Shown in pieces: positions 7,950 to 16,531 of a stretch of DNA of 64,000 nucleotides; positions within the stretch are counted from its first letter, which is position 1; every line of letters starts with the position of its first letter. Position numbers and translations under genes: made by a program. Source of the DNA: Allobosea sp. BH3 (GTDB lineage: Bacteria; Pseudomonadota; Alphaproteobacteria; Rhizobiales; Beijerinckiaceae); contig NZ_JAIMCA010000004.1 in assembly GCF_025499465.1 (NCBI RefSeq), forward strand, positions 1 to 64,000. The letters are read 5' to 3'. A model generated the notes under the pieces. It had not been told where the DNA came from. It was given only the letters and a program-made list of their open reading frames with translations, and did not search any database.

Positions 7950-8879
7950 TCAGGAGCGGGTCGGCGCCGGCAGCGCTGCCGGCACGACGAGATGCGAGCG
8001 CGCCTCGGGTATCAGCCCGCCCGAACGGAAGCGCAGGATGACGAGCAGCGAGACGCTGACGATCAGCTCGCGCAGCGCAGCGCCCTGCACTGGCGTGATC
8101 GCCGGGATCAGCGGCACGATGAAGCGCGTGCATTCCAGGAAGAAGACGACGACGAAGGCACCCAGCACGGCGCCCTTGCTGTTGCCGACACCGCCCGCAA
8201 GCAGCGCCAGCTTGATGTAGAGCGTCAGCAGCGGCACGAAGATGTCCGGCGCGATATATGAGGTGTAGTGGCCGTAGAGCGCACCGGCGACACCGAGCGC
8301 GACGCTGCCGAGAGCGAAGGCCTGCACCTTGTAGAGCAGCACCTGCTTGCCGGCGACCGCCGCGACCTGTTCATCGTCGCGGATCGCGCGCAGCACGCGG
8401 CCGAAGGGCGAATAGCTCAATCGCTCGACCAGCACATAGGCGACCGCGACCACCACGACCATGATCGCGAGGTAGAGGGAGTTGAACTCCACCGGCGTCA
8501 GGGCACCGCGGAAAGGGCCGGGTATGCCGGAGATGCCGTCGCTGCCGTTCGTCAGCCAGATCTCGTTGGTGGCGAAGACGCGGATCGTCTCGGCGAAGCC
8601 GAGCGTCACGATGGCGAGATAGTCTCCGCGCATCCGGACCGTTACGAGCGAGACGATGACGCCCACGAGAGCCGCCGCAGCACCGCCCGCCATGACCCCG
8701 ACGACGATGGGAAGGCCGAACTTCACCGTCAGCAGCGCCGAGGTGTAGGCGCCGACGGCGAAGAAGCCGACGAGGCCGAGGTTGATCAGCCCCGCCATGC
8801 CCCAGATGATGTTCATTCCGAGGGCCATCAGGGCATAGATGCCGGCCGACACGCCCATCGCGATAATGTAGTTCTCCAC
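7950..8879 (-). CDS. Branched-chain amino acid type ABC transporter permease (LivM-like)
   Basis: A 309-residue inner-membrane permease with about nine hydrophobic segments. It carries the LivM-family pattern MNIIWGMAGLINLGLVGFFAVGAYT and the coupling-loop sequence SPFGRVLRAIRDDEQVA. The GTG start at 8879 is preceded by GAGGAG at an 8-base spacing. It pairs with the LivH-like permease encoded 12 bases upstream. The transporter class imports branched-chain amino acids, urea, amides or aromatic acids, so the ligand is not fixed by family. Confidence 0.93.
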   Translation of the reverse strand: MENYIIAMGVSAGIYALMALGMNIIWGMAGLINLGLVGFFAVGAYTSALLTVKFGLPIVVGVMAGGAAAALVGVIVSLVTVRMRGDYLAIVTLGFAETIRVFATNEIWLTNGSDGISGIPGPFRGALTPVEFNSLYLAIMVVVVAVAYVLVERLSYSPFGRVLRAIRDDEQVAAVAGKQVLLYKVQAFALGSVALGVAGALYGHYTSYIAPDIFVPLLTLYIKLALLAGGVGNSKGAVLGAFVVVFFLECTRFIVPLIPAITPVQGAALRELIVSVSLLVILRFRSGGLIPEARSHLVVPAALPAPTRS

Positions 8880-8891
8880 GGCGCGAACTCC

Positions 8892-9767
8892 TCAATAGGC
8901 CCGCTGGCCGAGGATGCCGCGCGGGCGCAGCACCAGGACGAGCAGGATCGCCAGGAAACCGACGGCGCTTCGATAGCTGGGCGAGAGCACCAGCAGGCAG
9001 AGCTCTTCGCCGATGCCGACGACAAGCGCTCCGACGATGGCCCCGGGAAGGCTGCCGAGCCCGCCGACGACGGCGGCGGCGAAGACCGAGAGCATGGCGC
9101 GGAAGCCGGTGAGCGGGTCGATCGAGGTGTCGAGGCCGATCAGCATGCCGCCGAGGCCGGCCAGCCCCATGCCGCCGAAGGAGACGATGCGGGCGACCGT
9201 GTCGGCATTGATGCCCTTGATATCCGCGAGCATCGGATTGTCCGCGACGGCCCGCATCGCCTTGCCCATGCGCGTGAAGGTGAGGAAGGCGAAGACGAGC
9301 CCCATGATCACCACGGAGATCGCGAGGTTCTGCATCTGCTGCGGGCCGATGCGGACGCCGCCGACGATCATGTCGCGCGCGATCGGCAGGTCGTAGCCGC
9401 GCAGTTCGTTGGCGAAGACGAAGCGGATCAGATTTTCGATGGCGATGGTGAGCGCGATCGAGCCGATCGCGGTCGTGATCGCGCCCATCGCGCGGAACGG
9501 CTTGAGCACGACCTCGTCGCTGACGAGGCCGAGCAAGCCGGCGAAGAAGAAGGCGAAAACCAGCGATGGGATCAGCGGCAGGCCGAAGCTGACATTCGCG
9601 ACATAGCCTGCGAAGGCCCCTGCGGTGGCATGCGAGGCGAGCGCGAAATTCGGGAAGCGCAGCACCGCGAACATGGCGGTGAGGCCGAGCGCCGGCACGG
9701 CCAAAATGGCACCGGCCATGACGCCGTTGAGGAGGAGTTGAACGAATTCGGCGAGAAAGGGGGACAT
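8892..9767 (-). CDS. Branched-chain amino acid type ABC transporter permease (LivH-like)
   Basis: A 291-residue inner-membrane permease starting at ATG 9767 (MSPFLAEFVQLLLNG). The frame is open further upstream, but that part overlaps the ATPase gene and encodes an unlikely Ser/Thr-rich peptide. Family landmarks are ALGLTAMFAVLRFPNFA near the N-terminus and FTRMGKAMRAVADNPMLA in the coupling loop. It lies 7 bases after the LivF-like gene. Confidence 0.93.
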   Translation of the reverse strand: MSPFLAEFVQLLLNGVMAGAILAVPALGLTAMFAVLRFPNFALASHATAGAFAGYVANVSFGLPLIPSLVFAFFFAGLLGLVSDEVVLKPFRAMGAITTAIGSIALTIAIENLIRFVFANELRGYDLPIARDMIVGGVRIGPQQMQNLAISVVIMGLVFAFLTFTRMGKAMRAVADNPMLADIKGINADTVARIVSFGGMGLAGLGGMLIGLDTSIDPLTGFRAMLSVFAAAVVGGLGSLPGAIVGALVVGIGEELCLLVLSPSYRSAVGFLAILLVLVLRPRGILGQRAY

Positions 9768-9774
9768 GGCGTCG

Positions 9775-10482
9775 TCAGCCTCCGAGGAAGACGCGCCGGA
9801 TCTCGGCGTCGTTGGCGATCTGGCTGGCGACGCCCGTGCGGTGGTTGCGGCCGTCGACGAGGATGTAGGCGCGGTCGGAGATGTCGAGCGCGTCACTGGC
9901 GTTCTGTTCGACCAGGGCGATGGCGACACCCTCGCGGTTGATGGCGCGGATGTCCTCGAACAGCCGATGCGCGGCGACGGGAGACAAACCCGCGGAAGGC
10001 TCGTCGAGCAGCAGCACCTTGGGCTCCACCATCAGTGCCATGCCCATGGCGAGGATCTGGCGTTCGCCGCCCGAAAGCGTGCGCGCCGCCTGCCGCCGCT
10101 TGCGTTGCAGGACAGGGAAGCGCTGCATCACATTGTCCATGCGGGATGCGACCCGGCCAGGCTCGACATAGCCGCCCATCTCGAGGTTCTCGACGATGCT
10201 CATGCTCGGGAAGACATTGTGCTCCTGCGGCACATAGGCGAGGCCGAGCCTGGTGATCTCGCGCGGCGCCCGCCCGCCGATCGGCTCGCCGTTCAGCGTG
10301 ATCGAGCCCTTCGAGGACCGGATCAGCCCGGCGATGGCCTTCAGCAGGGTCGACTTGCCGGCGCCGTTGGGGCCGATGATGCAGGCGATCTCGCCCGCCG
10401 CGAGGTCGAAATCGACCTGCTTGAGGATCTCGTCGGCAGCAGAATAGCCGGCGACGAGCCCGGAGACGCTGAGTACGCTCAT
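9775..10482 (-). CDS. ABC transporter ATP-binding protein (LivF-like)
   Basis: A 235-residue ATPase. Walker A is GPNGAGKST (about 37), the Q-loop is in YVPQEHNVFPSM, the signature is LSGGERQ and Walker B is VLLLDEPSAGLSP. The LSGGERQILAMGMALM pattern is typical of LivF. It forms the nucleotide-binding dimer with the LivG-like protein, whose stop codon overlaps this start by four bases (ATGA). Confidence 0.94.
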   Translation of the reverse strand: MSVLSVSGLVAGYSAADEILKQVDFDLAAGEIACIIGPNGAGKSTLLKAIAGLIRSSKGSITLNGEPIGGRAPREITRLGLAYVPQEHNVFPSMSIVENLEMGGYVEPGRVASRMDNVMQRFPVLQRKRRQAARTLSGGERQILAMGMALMVEPKVLLLDEPSAGLSPVAAHRLFEDIRAINREGVAIALVEQNASDALDISDRAYILVDGRNHRTGVASQIANDAEIRRVFLGG

Positions 10483-11240
10483 GCTCGGCGCCCCATATAG
10501 GCCTGCTGGACCTCGTGATTGCCGGCGACCTCCTCGAAGCTGCCTTCGAGCAGGCGGCGGCCTTCGGCCAGCACGATGACGTGGTCGCAGAGGCGGGCGA
10601 TCATATCCATCTGGTGCTCGATCAGGAGGAGCGTGACACCCCGCGCCACGATCTCGCGCAGCTTCTCGCCGATCTCGCGCACCAGCGTCGGGTTCACGCC
10701 CGCGGCCGGTTCGTCGAGCAGGATGAGCTTGGGTTCGCTCATGAGAGCACGGCCGATCTCGAGCAACTTCTTCTGGCCGCCCGACAGGTCCGAGGCCTTG
10801 TTGGCGAGCACATGGCTCAGGTTGAGCATGGCTGCGATCTCCACGGCCTTCGCCATGATTTCGCGCTCGCGTGCGACCGCAGCCCTGGAGCGCAGCAGCG
10901 CCGCGCCGACATGCTCCCCCGGCTGATCGGGCGCGTAGAGCAGGAGATTTTCCAGGACGGTCAGCCGCGGAAAGCCGCGAGCGATCTGGAAGGTCTTCAC
11001 CAGCCCGCTCCGCGTCACCTGGTCGGGCCGCAGACGGGTGATGTCCGTGCCGTCGAAGCGGATCGAGCCGCCATCGGCAGGGACCAGGCCGGAAATGCAG
11101 TTGAACAGCGTCGTCTTGCCGGCGCCGTTCGGCCCGATCAGCCCGGTGATCTTGCCGGGCTCGACGTCGAGATCGACGCCGTTCAACGCATGGACGCCAT
11201 AGAAGCTGCGCGTGACGCCGCGGACTTCCAGCAGGGACAT
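10479..11240 (-). CDS. ABC transporter ATP-binding protein (LivG-like)
   Basis: A 253-residue ATPase with Walker A GPNGAGKTT, signature LSGGQKKLLEIGRALM, Walker B LILLDEPAAGVNP and H-loop IEHQMDMI. The AAGVNP variant and the C-terminal helix with VIVLAEGRRLLEGS are LivG features. It is the first transport-component gene after the binding protein and is separated from it by a hairpin at 11267-11292. Confidence 0.94.
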   Translation of the reverse strand: MSLLEVRGVTRSFYGVHALNGVDLDVEPGKITGLIGPNGAGKTTLFNCISGLVPADGGSIRFDGTDITRLRPDQVTRSGLVKTFQIARGFPRLTVLENLLLYAPDQPGEHVGAALLRSRAAVAREREIMAKAVEIAAMLNLSHVLANKASDLSGGQKKLLEIGRALMSEPKLILLDEPAAGVNPTLVREIGEKLREIVARGVTLLLIEHQMDMIARLCDHVIVLAEGRRLLEGSFEEVAGNHEVQQAYMGRRA

Positions 11241-11266
11241 CTCACCTCACGGGACGACAGAAGTGG

Positions 11267-11292
11267 CGGGAGCGGGCCAGCGCACGCTCCCG
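11267..11292 (-). promoter_or_regulatory. Intercistronic hairpin after the Liv-type binding-protein gene
   Basis: The 8-bp perfect stem CGGGAGCG/CGCTCCCG with a 10-base loop lies in the 77-bp gap between the binding-protein stop and the LivG start. It has no T-run. It is placed like the hairpin at 2405-2431 and probably favours a higher level of binding-protein mRNA. Confidence 0.45.
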
Positions 11293-11317
11293 GGGTTTGC
11301 GGTCGGGCGTGTTGCTC

Positions 11318-12529
11318 TCAGGCGACCTTGAGGAACTTGAACTGGCCCTTCTCGACGATCTGGAAGCGGAACTTGCAGTCGATGATGTCGCCGATCTCGT
11401 TGAAGTCGCAGGGGCCGCTGGCGCCCTCGTAATTGATCTCCTTGCCGGCAGCGATCGCCTTCAGCCCGTCGACGGCGGTGTAGACCTTCTCGCCCGAGCC
11501 CTGCGAAATCTTGCGGACCGCATCCTTGATCGCCGTGCCTTCCGCCTGGCCGGCCTTGGCGATGGCGAGCGACACGAGGCTGATCCAGTCGGTCGCCTGG
11601 GTCTCGTAGGAATCCGGCGCTTCGAGCTTCAGGCGCTTCGCCGCCAGCGCGAAGGCGGGCGACTGGATGTCGGCCGAAGGGGCCACGGTGTAGACGCCCT
11701 CGGTCACCTCCGGCGGCAGCGCCTCCAGCACCTTGCTGGTCACCGAATAGGATTGCGCGAAGCGCGGGCCGTTGAAGCCGGCGCGGTAGAGGTCGCGCAG
11801 GATGACGCTCACATCCGGCGCATAGCCGTTCACATAGACGACGTCCGGCTTGGCGCGGAGCACCTGGTCGACCTCGGAGCGATAGGTCGTCTTGTCCTTC
11901 TCGTAGATCAGCGCGCCGGCCATGGCGGCCCCGGCCTTCTCCACCGTCTCCTTCAGCTTGGCCTGGGTCGGTGCGGCGAAGGGGGACTGGATCGACATGA
12001 TGAAGACGCGCTTGCTGCCGAGCCCGAGGAGGAACTCGCCGTGCTTGGCGGCCTGCAGCGCGTTGTTAGGCTGGGTCCGGATCAGATAGCCCTGGTGCGG
12101 CAGCAGGGTGATGCTGTCCGCGCCCGAGACCGTGGTCAGGAAGGTCTTGCTCTCCCAGCAGACGGGTGCGACGGCGGTCGTCACCGCCGAGGCCCAGGTG
12201 CCCATGATCACCGGCACGCGGTCGACGTCGATCAGCTTGCGGGCAGCGCGCACCGCCGCCTCCGGGTTGGTCTGGTCGTCCTCGACGACGAGATCGATCT
12301 TCTTGCCGAGCAGGCCGCCCGCGCCGTTGATCTCTTCGGCCACGGCCTGCATCGCCTTCAGCATGCGCGGGCCGTCGAAGCCCCCTGCCCCGGTCAGCGG
12401 CGTCAGAACGCCGAGCTTGAGCGAAGCGGACTGTGCGCGAACGAGCGTGGGCGCGGCGAGCGTCAGCAGCGCGGCAGAGCCGGCCTTGAGGGCCGAGCGG
12501 CGGGAGATGGAACGCGTCAGGCTGGTCAT
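11318..12529 (-). CDS. ABC transporter substrate-binding protein (LivK/Peripla_BP_6 family)
   Basis: A 403-residue exported binding protein. The N-terminus has a twin-arginine type signal (SRRSALKAGSAALLTLA, cleavage near VRA-Q). The mature part begins LKLGVLTPLTGAGGFDGP and continues through VVEDDQTNPEAAVRAARKLI and VPVIMGTWASAVT, the usual type-I periplasmic binding fold. It follows the GntR gene by 18 bases, so the regulator and transporter share a transcript. Many relatives bind amides, aromatic acids or amino acids; the ligand here is open. Confidence 0.93.
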   Translation of the reverse strand: MTSLTRSISRRSALKAGSAALLTLAAPTLVRAQSASLKLGVLTPLTGAGGFDGPRMLKAMQAVAEEINGAGGLLGKKIDLVVEDDQTNPEAAVRAARKLIDVDRVPVIMGTWASAVTTAVAPVCWESKTFLTTVSGADSITLLPHQGYLIRTQPNNALQAAKHGEFLLGLGSKRVFIMSIQSPFAAPTQAKLKETVEKAGAAMAGALIYEKDKTTYRSEVDQVLRAKPDVVYVNGYAPDVSVILRDLYRAGFNGPRFAQSYSVTSKVLEALPPEVTEGVYTVAPSADIQSPAFALAAKRLKLEAPDSYETQATDWISLVSLAIAKAGQAEGTAIKDAVRKISQGSGEKVYTAVDGLKAIAAGKEINYEGASGPCDFNEIGDIIDCKFRFQIVEKGQFKFLKVA

Positions 12530-12547
12530 CGCATGTTCCCCTTGTTG

Positions 12548-13315
12548 TCAGTCGTTCGATGGGCGTGATGGAACGGGTGAATCCGCGGCCGAGGCCCGCC
12601 GGCGGCTTCCGAGGAAGGCCTGCAGGGTCTTGTGCACGTTCTCGATATGCGACCTGAGCAGGATCGCCGCCTTCTGGAACTCGCCGGCCTCGCAGAGATC
12701 GACGAGCGCCACATGCTCGTGCTCCGCTCGTTCGCGCCCGTCGGTGAGGGTCAGCTGCATGCGGGTCAGCCGGTCGCTCTCCTGCATCAGGTTGGCGACG
12801 ACGGCGAGCGAACGGCCGCGGCCGGCGCGACTGTAGAGTTCGCTGTGGAAGGCGCTGTTCAGCTCCCCCCACCGGCTCGGATCGTTCGAGCGCAGCGCAA
12901 CGCCGAATTCCGACAGGATGGCGCGCAGGCGCACATAGTTATGCGCCGTCAGCCGGGGCGCCGAGCGCTTCAGCAAGCGCGGCTCCAGCAACAGCCGCAG
13001 CTCAAAGACCTCGTCGACGTCATCGCCCGAAATCTCCGAGACGACCGCGCCGCGATGCGGCACGATCTTGACCAGCCCCTCGGCCTCAAGCTGAAGCAAC
13101 GCCTCGCGCAGCGGGATGCGGCTGATGCCGAACTCCTCCGCCAGCGCGGCCTGTCGCAGCGCCCGCCCGGCAGCCAGCGTGCCGTCCAGGATGCGTTGCC
13201 GGAGCTCGGCGGCGGTGGCGCCGGAGATCGTCTTGTGCTGCAGCCCCTTGACGACGCGCCAGCCCATCCCCGCGAGCGGGTCGCTTCCCATGGGTATCGG
13301 CGCGCCAAAAACCAT
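12548..13315 (-). CDS. GntR family transcriptional regulator (FCD domain)
   Basis: About 255 residues: a winged helix-turn-helix (LAEEFGISRIPLREALLQLEAEGL, about 64-87) and a C-terminal FCD domain. It closely resembles the regulator at 20531, sharing GISRIP-REA and the phrase VPHRGAVV/LHPHRGAVV, so the two are probably paralogues. ATG 13315 is used; an adjacent GTG (13318) and an ATG nine codons in are possible, and no strong ribosome binding site decides between them. It heads the Liv-type operon, with a candidate operator at 13347-13362. Confidence 0.9.
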   Translation of the reverse strand: MVFGAPIPMGSDPLAGMGWRVVKGLQHKTISGATAAELRQRILDGTLAAGRALRQAALAEEFGISRIPLREALLQLEAEGLVKIVPHRGAVVSEISGDDVDEVFELRLLLEPRLLKRSAPRLTAHNYVRLRAILSEFGVALRSNDPSRWGELNSAFHSELYSRAGRGRSLAVVANLMQESDRLTRMQLTLTDGRERAEHEHVALVDLCEAGEFQKAAILLRSHIENVHKTLQAFLGSRRRASAADSPVPSRPSND

Positions 13316-13346
13316 CACGGCATCCCGTGCGAGTAGCTCTAGCGAT

Positions 13347-13362
13347 AGATTTTATACAATCT
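13347..13362. promoter_or_regulatory. Candidate GntR operator / promoter region
   Basis: AGATTTTATACAATCT is a 16-base palindrome with one mismatched pair, 32 bases upstream of the GntR start. On the coding strand it contains TATAAAAT, which could serve as a -10 element, so bound regulator would block the promoter. Its core GATTTTATACAAT differs by one base from GATTTTATCCAAT at 16519-16531, near the promoter of the paralogous regulator's system. Confidence 0.5.
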
Positions 13363-13522
13363 GCATTTCCCGGGCAGACGGCAAGCGCCTATTATTTAGC
13401 GCCCGGCCGACCGAAAATTATCCGGCAGGCGAGCAATTGGGCGGGAAGTCGACGACGCTACAACCAGAGCTGGCGAGAACGCCCGCCATCCCACCAGCAA
13501 TAAAGCGATCTCGCAGAAATCA

Positions 13523-13535
13523 GGCCGAAGCGGCC
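13523..13535 (-). terminator. Short hairpin at the end of the gamma-glutamyltransferase gene
   Basis: GGCCG-CTT-CGGCC on the minus strand lies immediately after the stop codon at 13536-13538 and is followed by TGATTTCT. It is short and has only a weak T-tract, so this is a tentative call. Confidence 0.3.
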
Positions 13536-15146
13536 CTAGGAGACGGCGATCGCCATGCCGTCGCGCTGCGGATCCGCGCCACCCGACCACCCCTCCCCAT
13601 CGACCTCGACGCCATGCGGCGCGCCGAAGGCGAAGGACTGGTAGGAGCGGGCGACCGGATAGCCCATCGCCTCGAGCTCGCCGGTGACGCGGCGCTCTAC
13701 GCGGTTCGAGACGTCGATCGTGTCGCTCAGGCAGACGACGCGCGGCGCGGCCACCGCCTCGGCCATGCCCATCCCGAAATCGATCACGTTGCTCAGCGCC
13801 TGCGCCAGCGCCGGCACGATGAAGGTGCCGCCGGGCGCGCCGATGGCGATGACCGGCTTGTCGTCCTTGAAAACGATGGTCGGCGCCATGGCGCTGCCGC
13901 GCGCCTTGCCCGGGGCGATCGAGGCGGCGCGTCCGGGGCGCGGGTCAAAGCCGCTCATCGTGCCGTTATACATGAATCCAAGGCCGTTCGTGATCGCGCC
14001 CGAGGGCTGGCCGAGCGTATGGGTGATCGTCACCGCATTGCCTTCTTCATCCATGACGCAGGTCACCGTCGTGTCCGGCGGATCCTTTGCAAGCTCGGAA
14101 CGCGGCACGCTCGCCCTCTCGCCGGCGCGAATGCGGGCGGCACGCTCGGCCGCATGCTCCCGCGACAGCAGCATCTCGATCGGCACCTCGACGAAATCGG
14201 GGTCGCCCATATGAGCGTCCTTGTCGATCGTCATCCACTTCATCGCCTCGGCGAGAATGCGGACATGCTCGGTCGAATTGTGCTCCAGCGCTGAGAGGTC
14301 GAATTCCTGCAGGATATGCATGAGTTCGATCAGCGAAACACCGCCGGCAGCCGGCGGATTGCCGGCGATCCGCAGACCCCGGTAGGAGCCCCAGACCGGC
14401 TCCTTCTCGCGCACCTTGTAGCCGGCGAGGTCCTCCATGCCGACGAGCCCGCCATGGGCTGCCATGTCGGCCGCGATCTCCTGCGCGATCTCGCCGGTGT
14501 AGAAGATCTCGGGGCCGCTCTCAGCGATGCGCTCCAGCGTGCGGGCGAGATCGGGGTTGGCGACGATGTCGCCGGGGCGCTTCAGCGTGCCGTCCGGATG
14601 GAAATAGATCGCCCGGCCGGTCTCGCTGAGCCTCAGCTTGTCCTCCGTATTGACCTGTCCGGTGGGGCGCTGGTCGATGGTCCAGTAGTAGTGGACGTAT
14701 GGCCGCAGCATGAAGCCCTCGCGCGCCTGCCGGATGGCCGGCGCAACGACATCCTTGAGCGTCATCGTGCCGAAGCGGGCCAGCGCCTCCGCATAGCCCT
14801 TGACGTTGCCTGGCGTCCCGGCGGCGAGATGGCCGAGCTCGTTGGCATGGTCGCTCAGCAGGAAAACGAAGCCGTCGCGCGTCTGGCCGACGAAGCGGTC
14901 GGCCCACATCGCGGCGGTCGCGGAGAGCGGCGCCCGCGCCAGGAATTCCAGCACGGTATGGACACCACGCTTCGGCATGCTGATCTGCATCGCGCCGAAG
15001 CCGCCGATCCCGCACATCTGCGGATCGACGACACCCTGGCTGAAGGCGCAGGCGATGGCCGCATCGACGGCGTTGCCGCCGCGCCGCAGGATCTCCGCTC
15101 CAACCTCGGCGGCCTCCGGCTGCGCCGCGACGATCATTCCGCGCAT
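13536..15146 (-). CDS. Gamma-glutamyltransferase family protein, cytoplasmic type
   Basis: A 536-residue Ntn-hydrolase of the gamma-glutamyltransferase family. It opens at once with the family's first motif (AAQPEAAEVGAEILRRGGNAVDAA), so it has no signal peptide, unlike classical periplasmic Ggt. The autoprocessing and catalytic Thr lies in DPPDTTVTCVMDEEGNAV (about 360-377), and the small-subunit pattern SAMAPTIVFKDDKPVIAIGAPGG follows. ATG 15146 has GGAGGG at a good spacing. It would cleave or transfer a gamma-glutamyl-like acyl group inside the cell. It is co-transcribed with the amidohydrolase (26-bp gap) and divergent from a polyamine-type importer, which points to intracellular breakdown of an imported amide or peptide. 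Confidence 0.88.
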   Translation of the reverse strand: MRGMIVAAQPEAAEVGAEILRRGGNAVDAAIACAFSQGVVDPQMCGIGGFGAMQISMPKRGVHTVLEFLARAPLSATAAMWADRFVGQTRDGFVFLLSDHANELGHLAAGTPGNVKGYAEALARFGTMTLKDVVAPAIRQAREGFMLRPYVHYYWTIDQRPTGQVNTEDKLRLSETGRAIYFHPDGTLKRPGDIVANPDLARTLERIAESGPEIFYTGEIAQEIAADMAAHGGLVGMEDLAGYKVREKEPVWGSYRGLRIAGNPPAAGGVSLIELMHILQEFDLSALEHNSTEHVRILAEAMKWMTIDKDAHMGDPDFVEVPIEMLLSREHAAERAARIRAGERASVPRSELAKDPPDTTVTCVMDEEGNAVTITHTLGQPSGAITNGLGFMYNGTMSGFDPRPGRAASIAPGKARGSAMAPTIVFKDDKPVIAIGAPGGTFIVPALAQALSNVIDFGMGMAEAVAAPRVVCLSDTIDVSNRVERRVTGELEAMGYPVARSYQSFAFGAPHGVEVDGEGWSGGADPQRDGMAIAVS

Positions 15147-15172
15147 GGTATTCCCTCCGTCTTCCGGTCCGC

Positions 15173-16402
15173 TCAGTGCAGCTCGTTCTTGAAGAACTGC
15201 CCCCCCCGCATGATCGCGCGCAGAGCCCGCCCGTCATTCTGGAACAGGGTCGCGTCGCGGGTCGGATCGCCATCGACCACGAGCAGGTCCGCATAGGCGC
15301 CCGGAACGAGCGCGCCGATCTCACCCTCCATCCGGCAGAGCTTCGCCGCAACGCTCGTCGCCGAGGCAAGCACCTCCGGCAGCGGCAGCACCTGCGCGCG
15401 CAGCTCGAATTCGAGCGTCTGGTACTTCTGGAGCTGGCCGAGCAGGTCCGAGCCATAGCCCATCGGCAGCCCGGCATCGCGCATATAGGAGAGCGATTCC
15501 ATGCCGCCCTTGCGCACCGTCTCGATCTTTGCGGCGGATTCCGGCCTGAGCCCGAAAGCCGTGCCCTCGCGCGCCAAACCCTCATAGGCGGCGAGCGTCG
15601 GGACGGCGAAGCAGCCAGCCGCCGCGGCCTTCTTCGCGGTGTCCGGCTGGATCAGATTGCAATGCTCCAGAGAAAGGACGCCGCACTCGACCGCTCGCGC
15701 GATCGCCTTGTCGGTATAGAGATGCGCGGCGACATAGGTGCCGGCATTCTCCGCCTCCTCCACCGCCGCCTTGATCTCGTCGCGCGAGAAGCCGAGCGCG
15801 TGGATCGGGTCGTTGGGTGAAGCGACGCCGCCATTGGCCATGATCTTGACGAAGGTCGCGCCGGCGCGCAGCTGCTCGCGGGCGGCGAGACGCACCGCGT
15901 CGACGCCGTCGCAGAGCTGGCCGACCTGGCCGAGCCGCCCGGTATAGAGCGGGCGCGTCTCCGAGCGGTCGCGCGGGTCCGAATGGCCGCCGGTCTGGCT
16001 CAGCGCCTTGCCGCAGATGATCAGCCGCGGCCCCTCGATCAGCCCCTCCTCAACCGCCATGACGAGGCCGAGATCAGCGCCGCCGAGGTCGCGTACCGTC
16101 GTGAAGCCGCGCATCAGCATCGCCTTCATCGTCCGCGCCGTGCGCAGCGCGACGAGCGACGACGGCGTCATCGCATTGGCGACGCCGTTCACCACGGCCG
16201 AGACGACATGGACATGCATGTCGATCAGCCCCGGCATCAGGGTCCGCCCGCGCAGGTCGATGCGCTGGGCCGAGGCCGAGGCGATCGGCTTCTCGGACAC
16301 TTCGCGGACGCGGTCGCCCTCGATCAGCACCTCGATGCCATCGATCAGCCGGTCATGCTCCGGCGCGAGAAAACGGCCACCGGCCAGGATGAGCTGGGAC
16401 AT
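15173..16402 (-). CDS. Metal-dependent amidohydrolase family protein (prolidase/imidazolonepropionase-like)
   Basis: A 409-residue amidohydrolase. The start is ATG 16402, preceded by CGGAG at 8 bases; the open frame upstream lacks support. Metal-site residues are visible in order: HVH of LIDMHVHVVS, the bridging Lys of FVKIMANGG, the His of VAAHLYTD, the His of SLEHCN and the Asp of GYGSDLLG. The pattern resembles Xaa-Pro dipeptidase and acyl-Lys/Arg carboxypeptidase amidohydrolases. It is the first gene of a two-gene operon with the gamma-glutamyltransferase, so it likely hydrolyses an amide or cyclic amide in the same pathway. Confidence 0.88.
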   Translation of the reverse strand: MSQLILAGGRFLAPEHDRLIDGIEVLIEGDRVREVSEKPIASASAQRIDLRGRTLMPGLIDMHVHVVSAVVNGVANAMTPSSLVALRTARTMKAMLMRGFTTVRDLGGADLGLVMAVEEGLIEGPRLIICGKALSQTGGHSDPRDRSETRPLYTGRLGQVGQLCDGVDAVRLAAREQLRAGATFVKIMANGGVASPNDPIHALGFSRDEIKAAVEEAENAGTYVAAHLYTDKAIARAVECGVLSLEHCNLIQPDTAKKAAAAGCFAVPTLAAYEGLAREGTAFGLRPESAAKIETVRKGGMESLSYMRDAGLPMGYGSDLLGQLQKYQTLEFELRAQVLPLPEVLASATSVAAKLCRMEGEIGALVPGAYADLLVVDGDPTRDATLFQNDGRALRAIMRGGQFFKNELH

Positions 16403-16518
16403 GATCGGGCTCCGACGCCTGAGGAGAATGACCATCCCCGGACGGATCGCCCGGCGCTTTCTGACGGCCGGAGACAAGTGGTCCCACAGAACAATCCACC
16501 ACGCAATTGCATAATGGC

Positions 16519-16531
16519 GATTTTATCCAAT
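16519..16531. promoter_or_regulatory. Candidate GntR operator in divergent promoter
   Basis: GATTTTATCCAAT lies in the 207-bp region between the divergent amidohydrolase and permease starts. It matches the operator-like core at 13348-13360 at 12 of 13 positions. It abuts TTGACA (16531-16536), a consensus -35 hexamer for rightward transcription. The GntR encoded at 20531, a paralogue of the one at 12548, is the obvious candidate ligand. Confidence 0.45.

Noticed and set aside
8268..9941. 557-codon open frame on the plus strand opposite the two Liv permeases
   Set aside because: The product is highly charged (Asp/Arg/His/Glu) and mirrors hydrophobic permease codons read in antisense.
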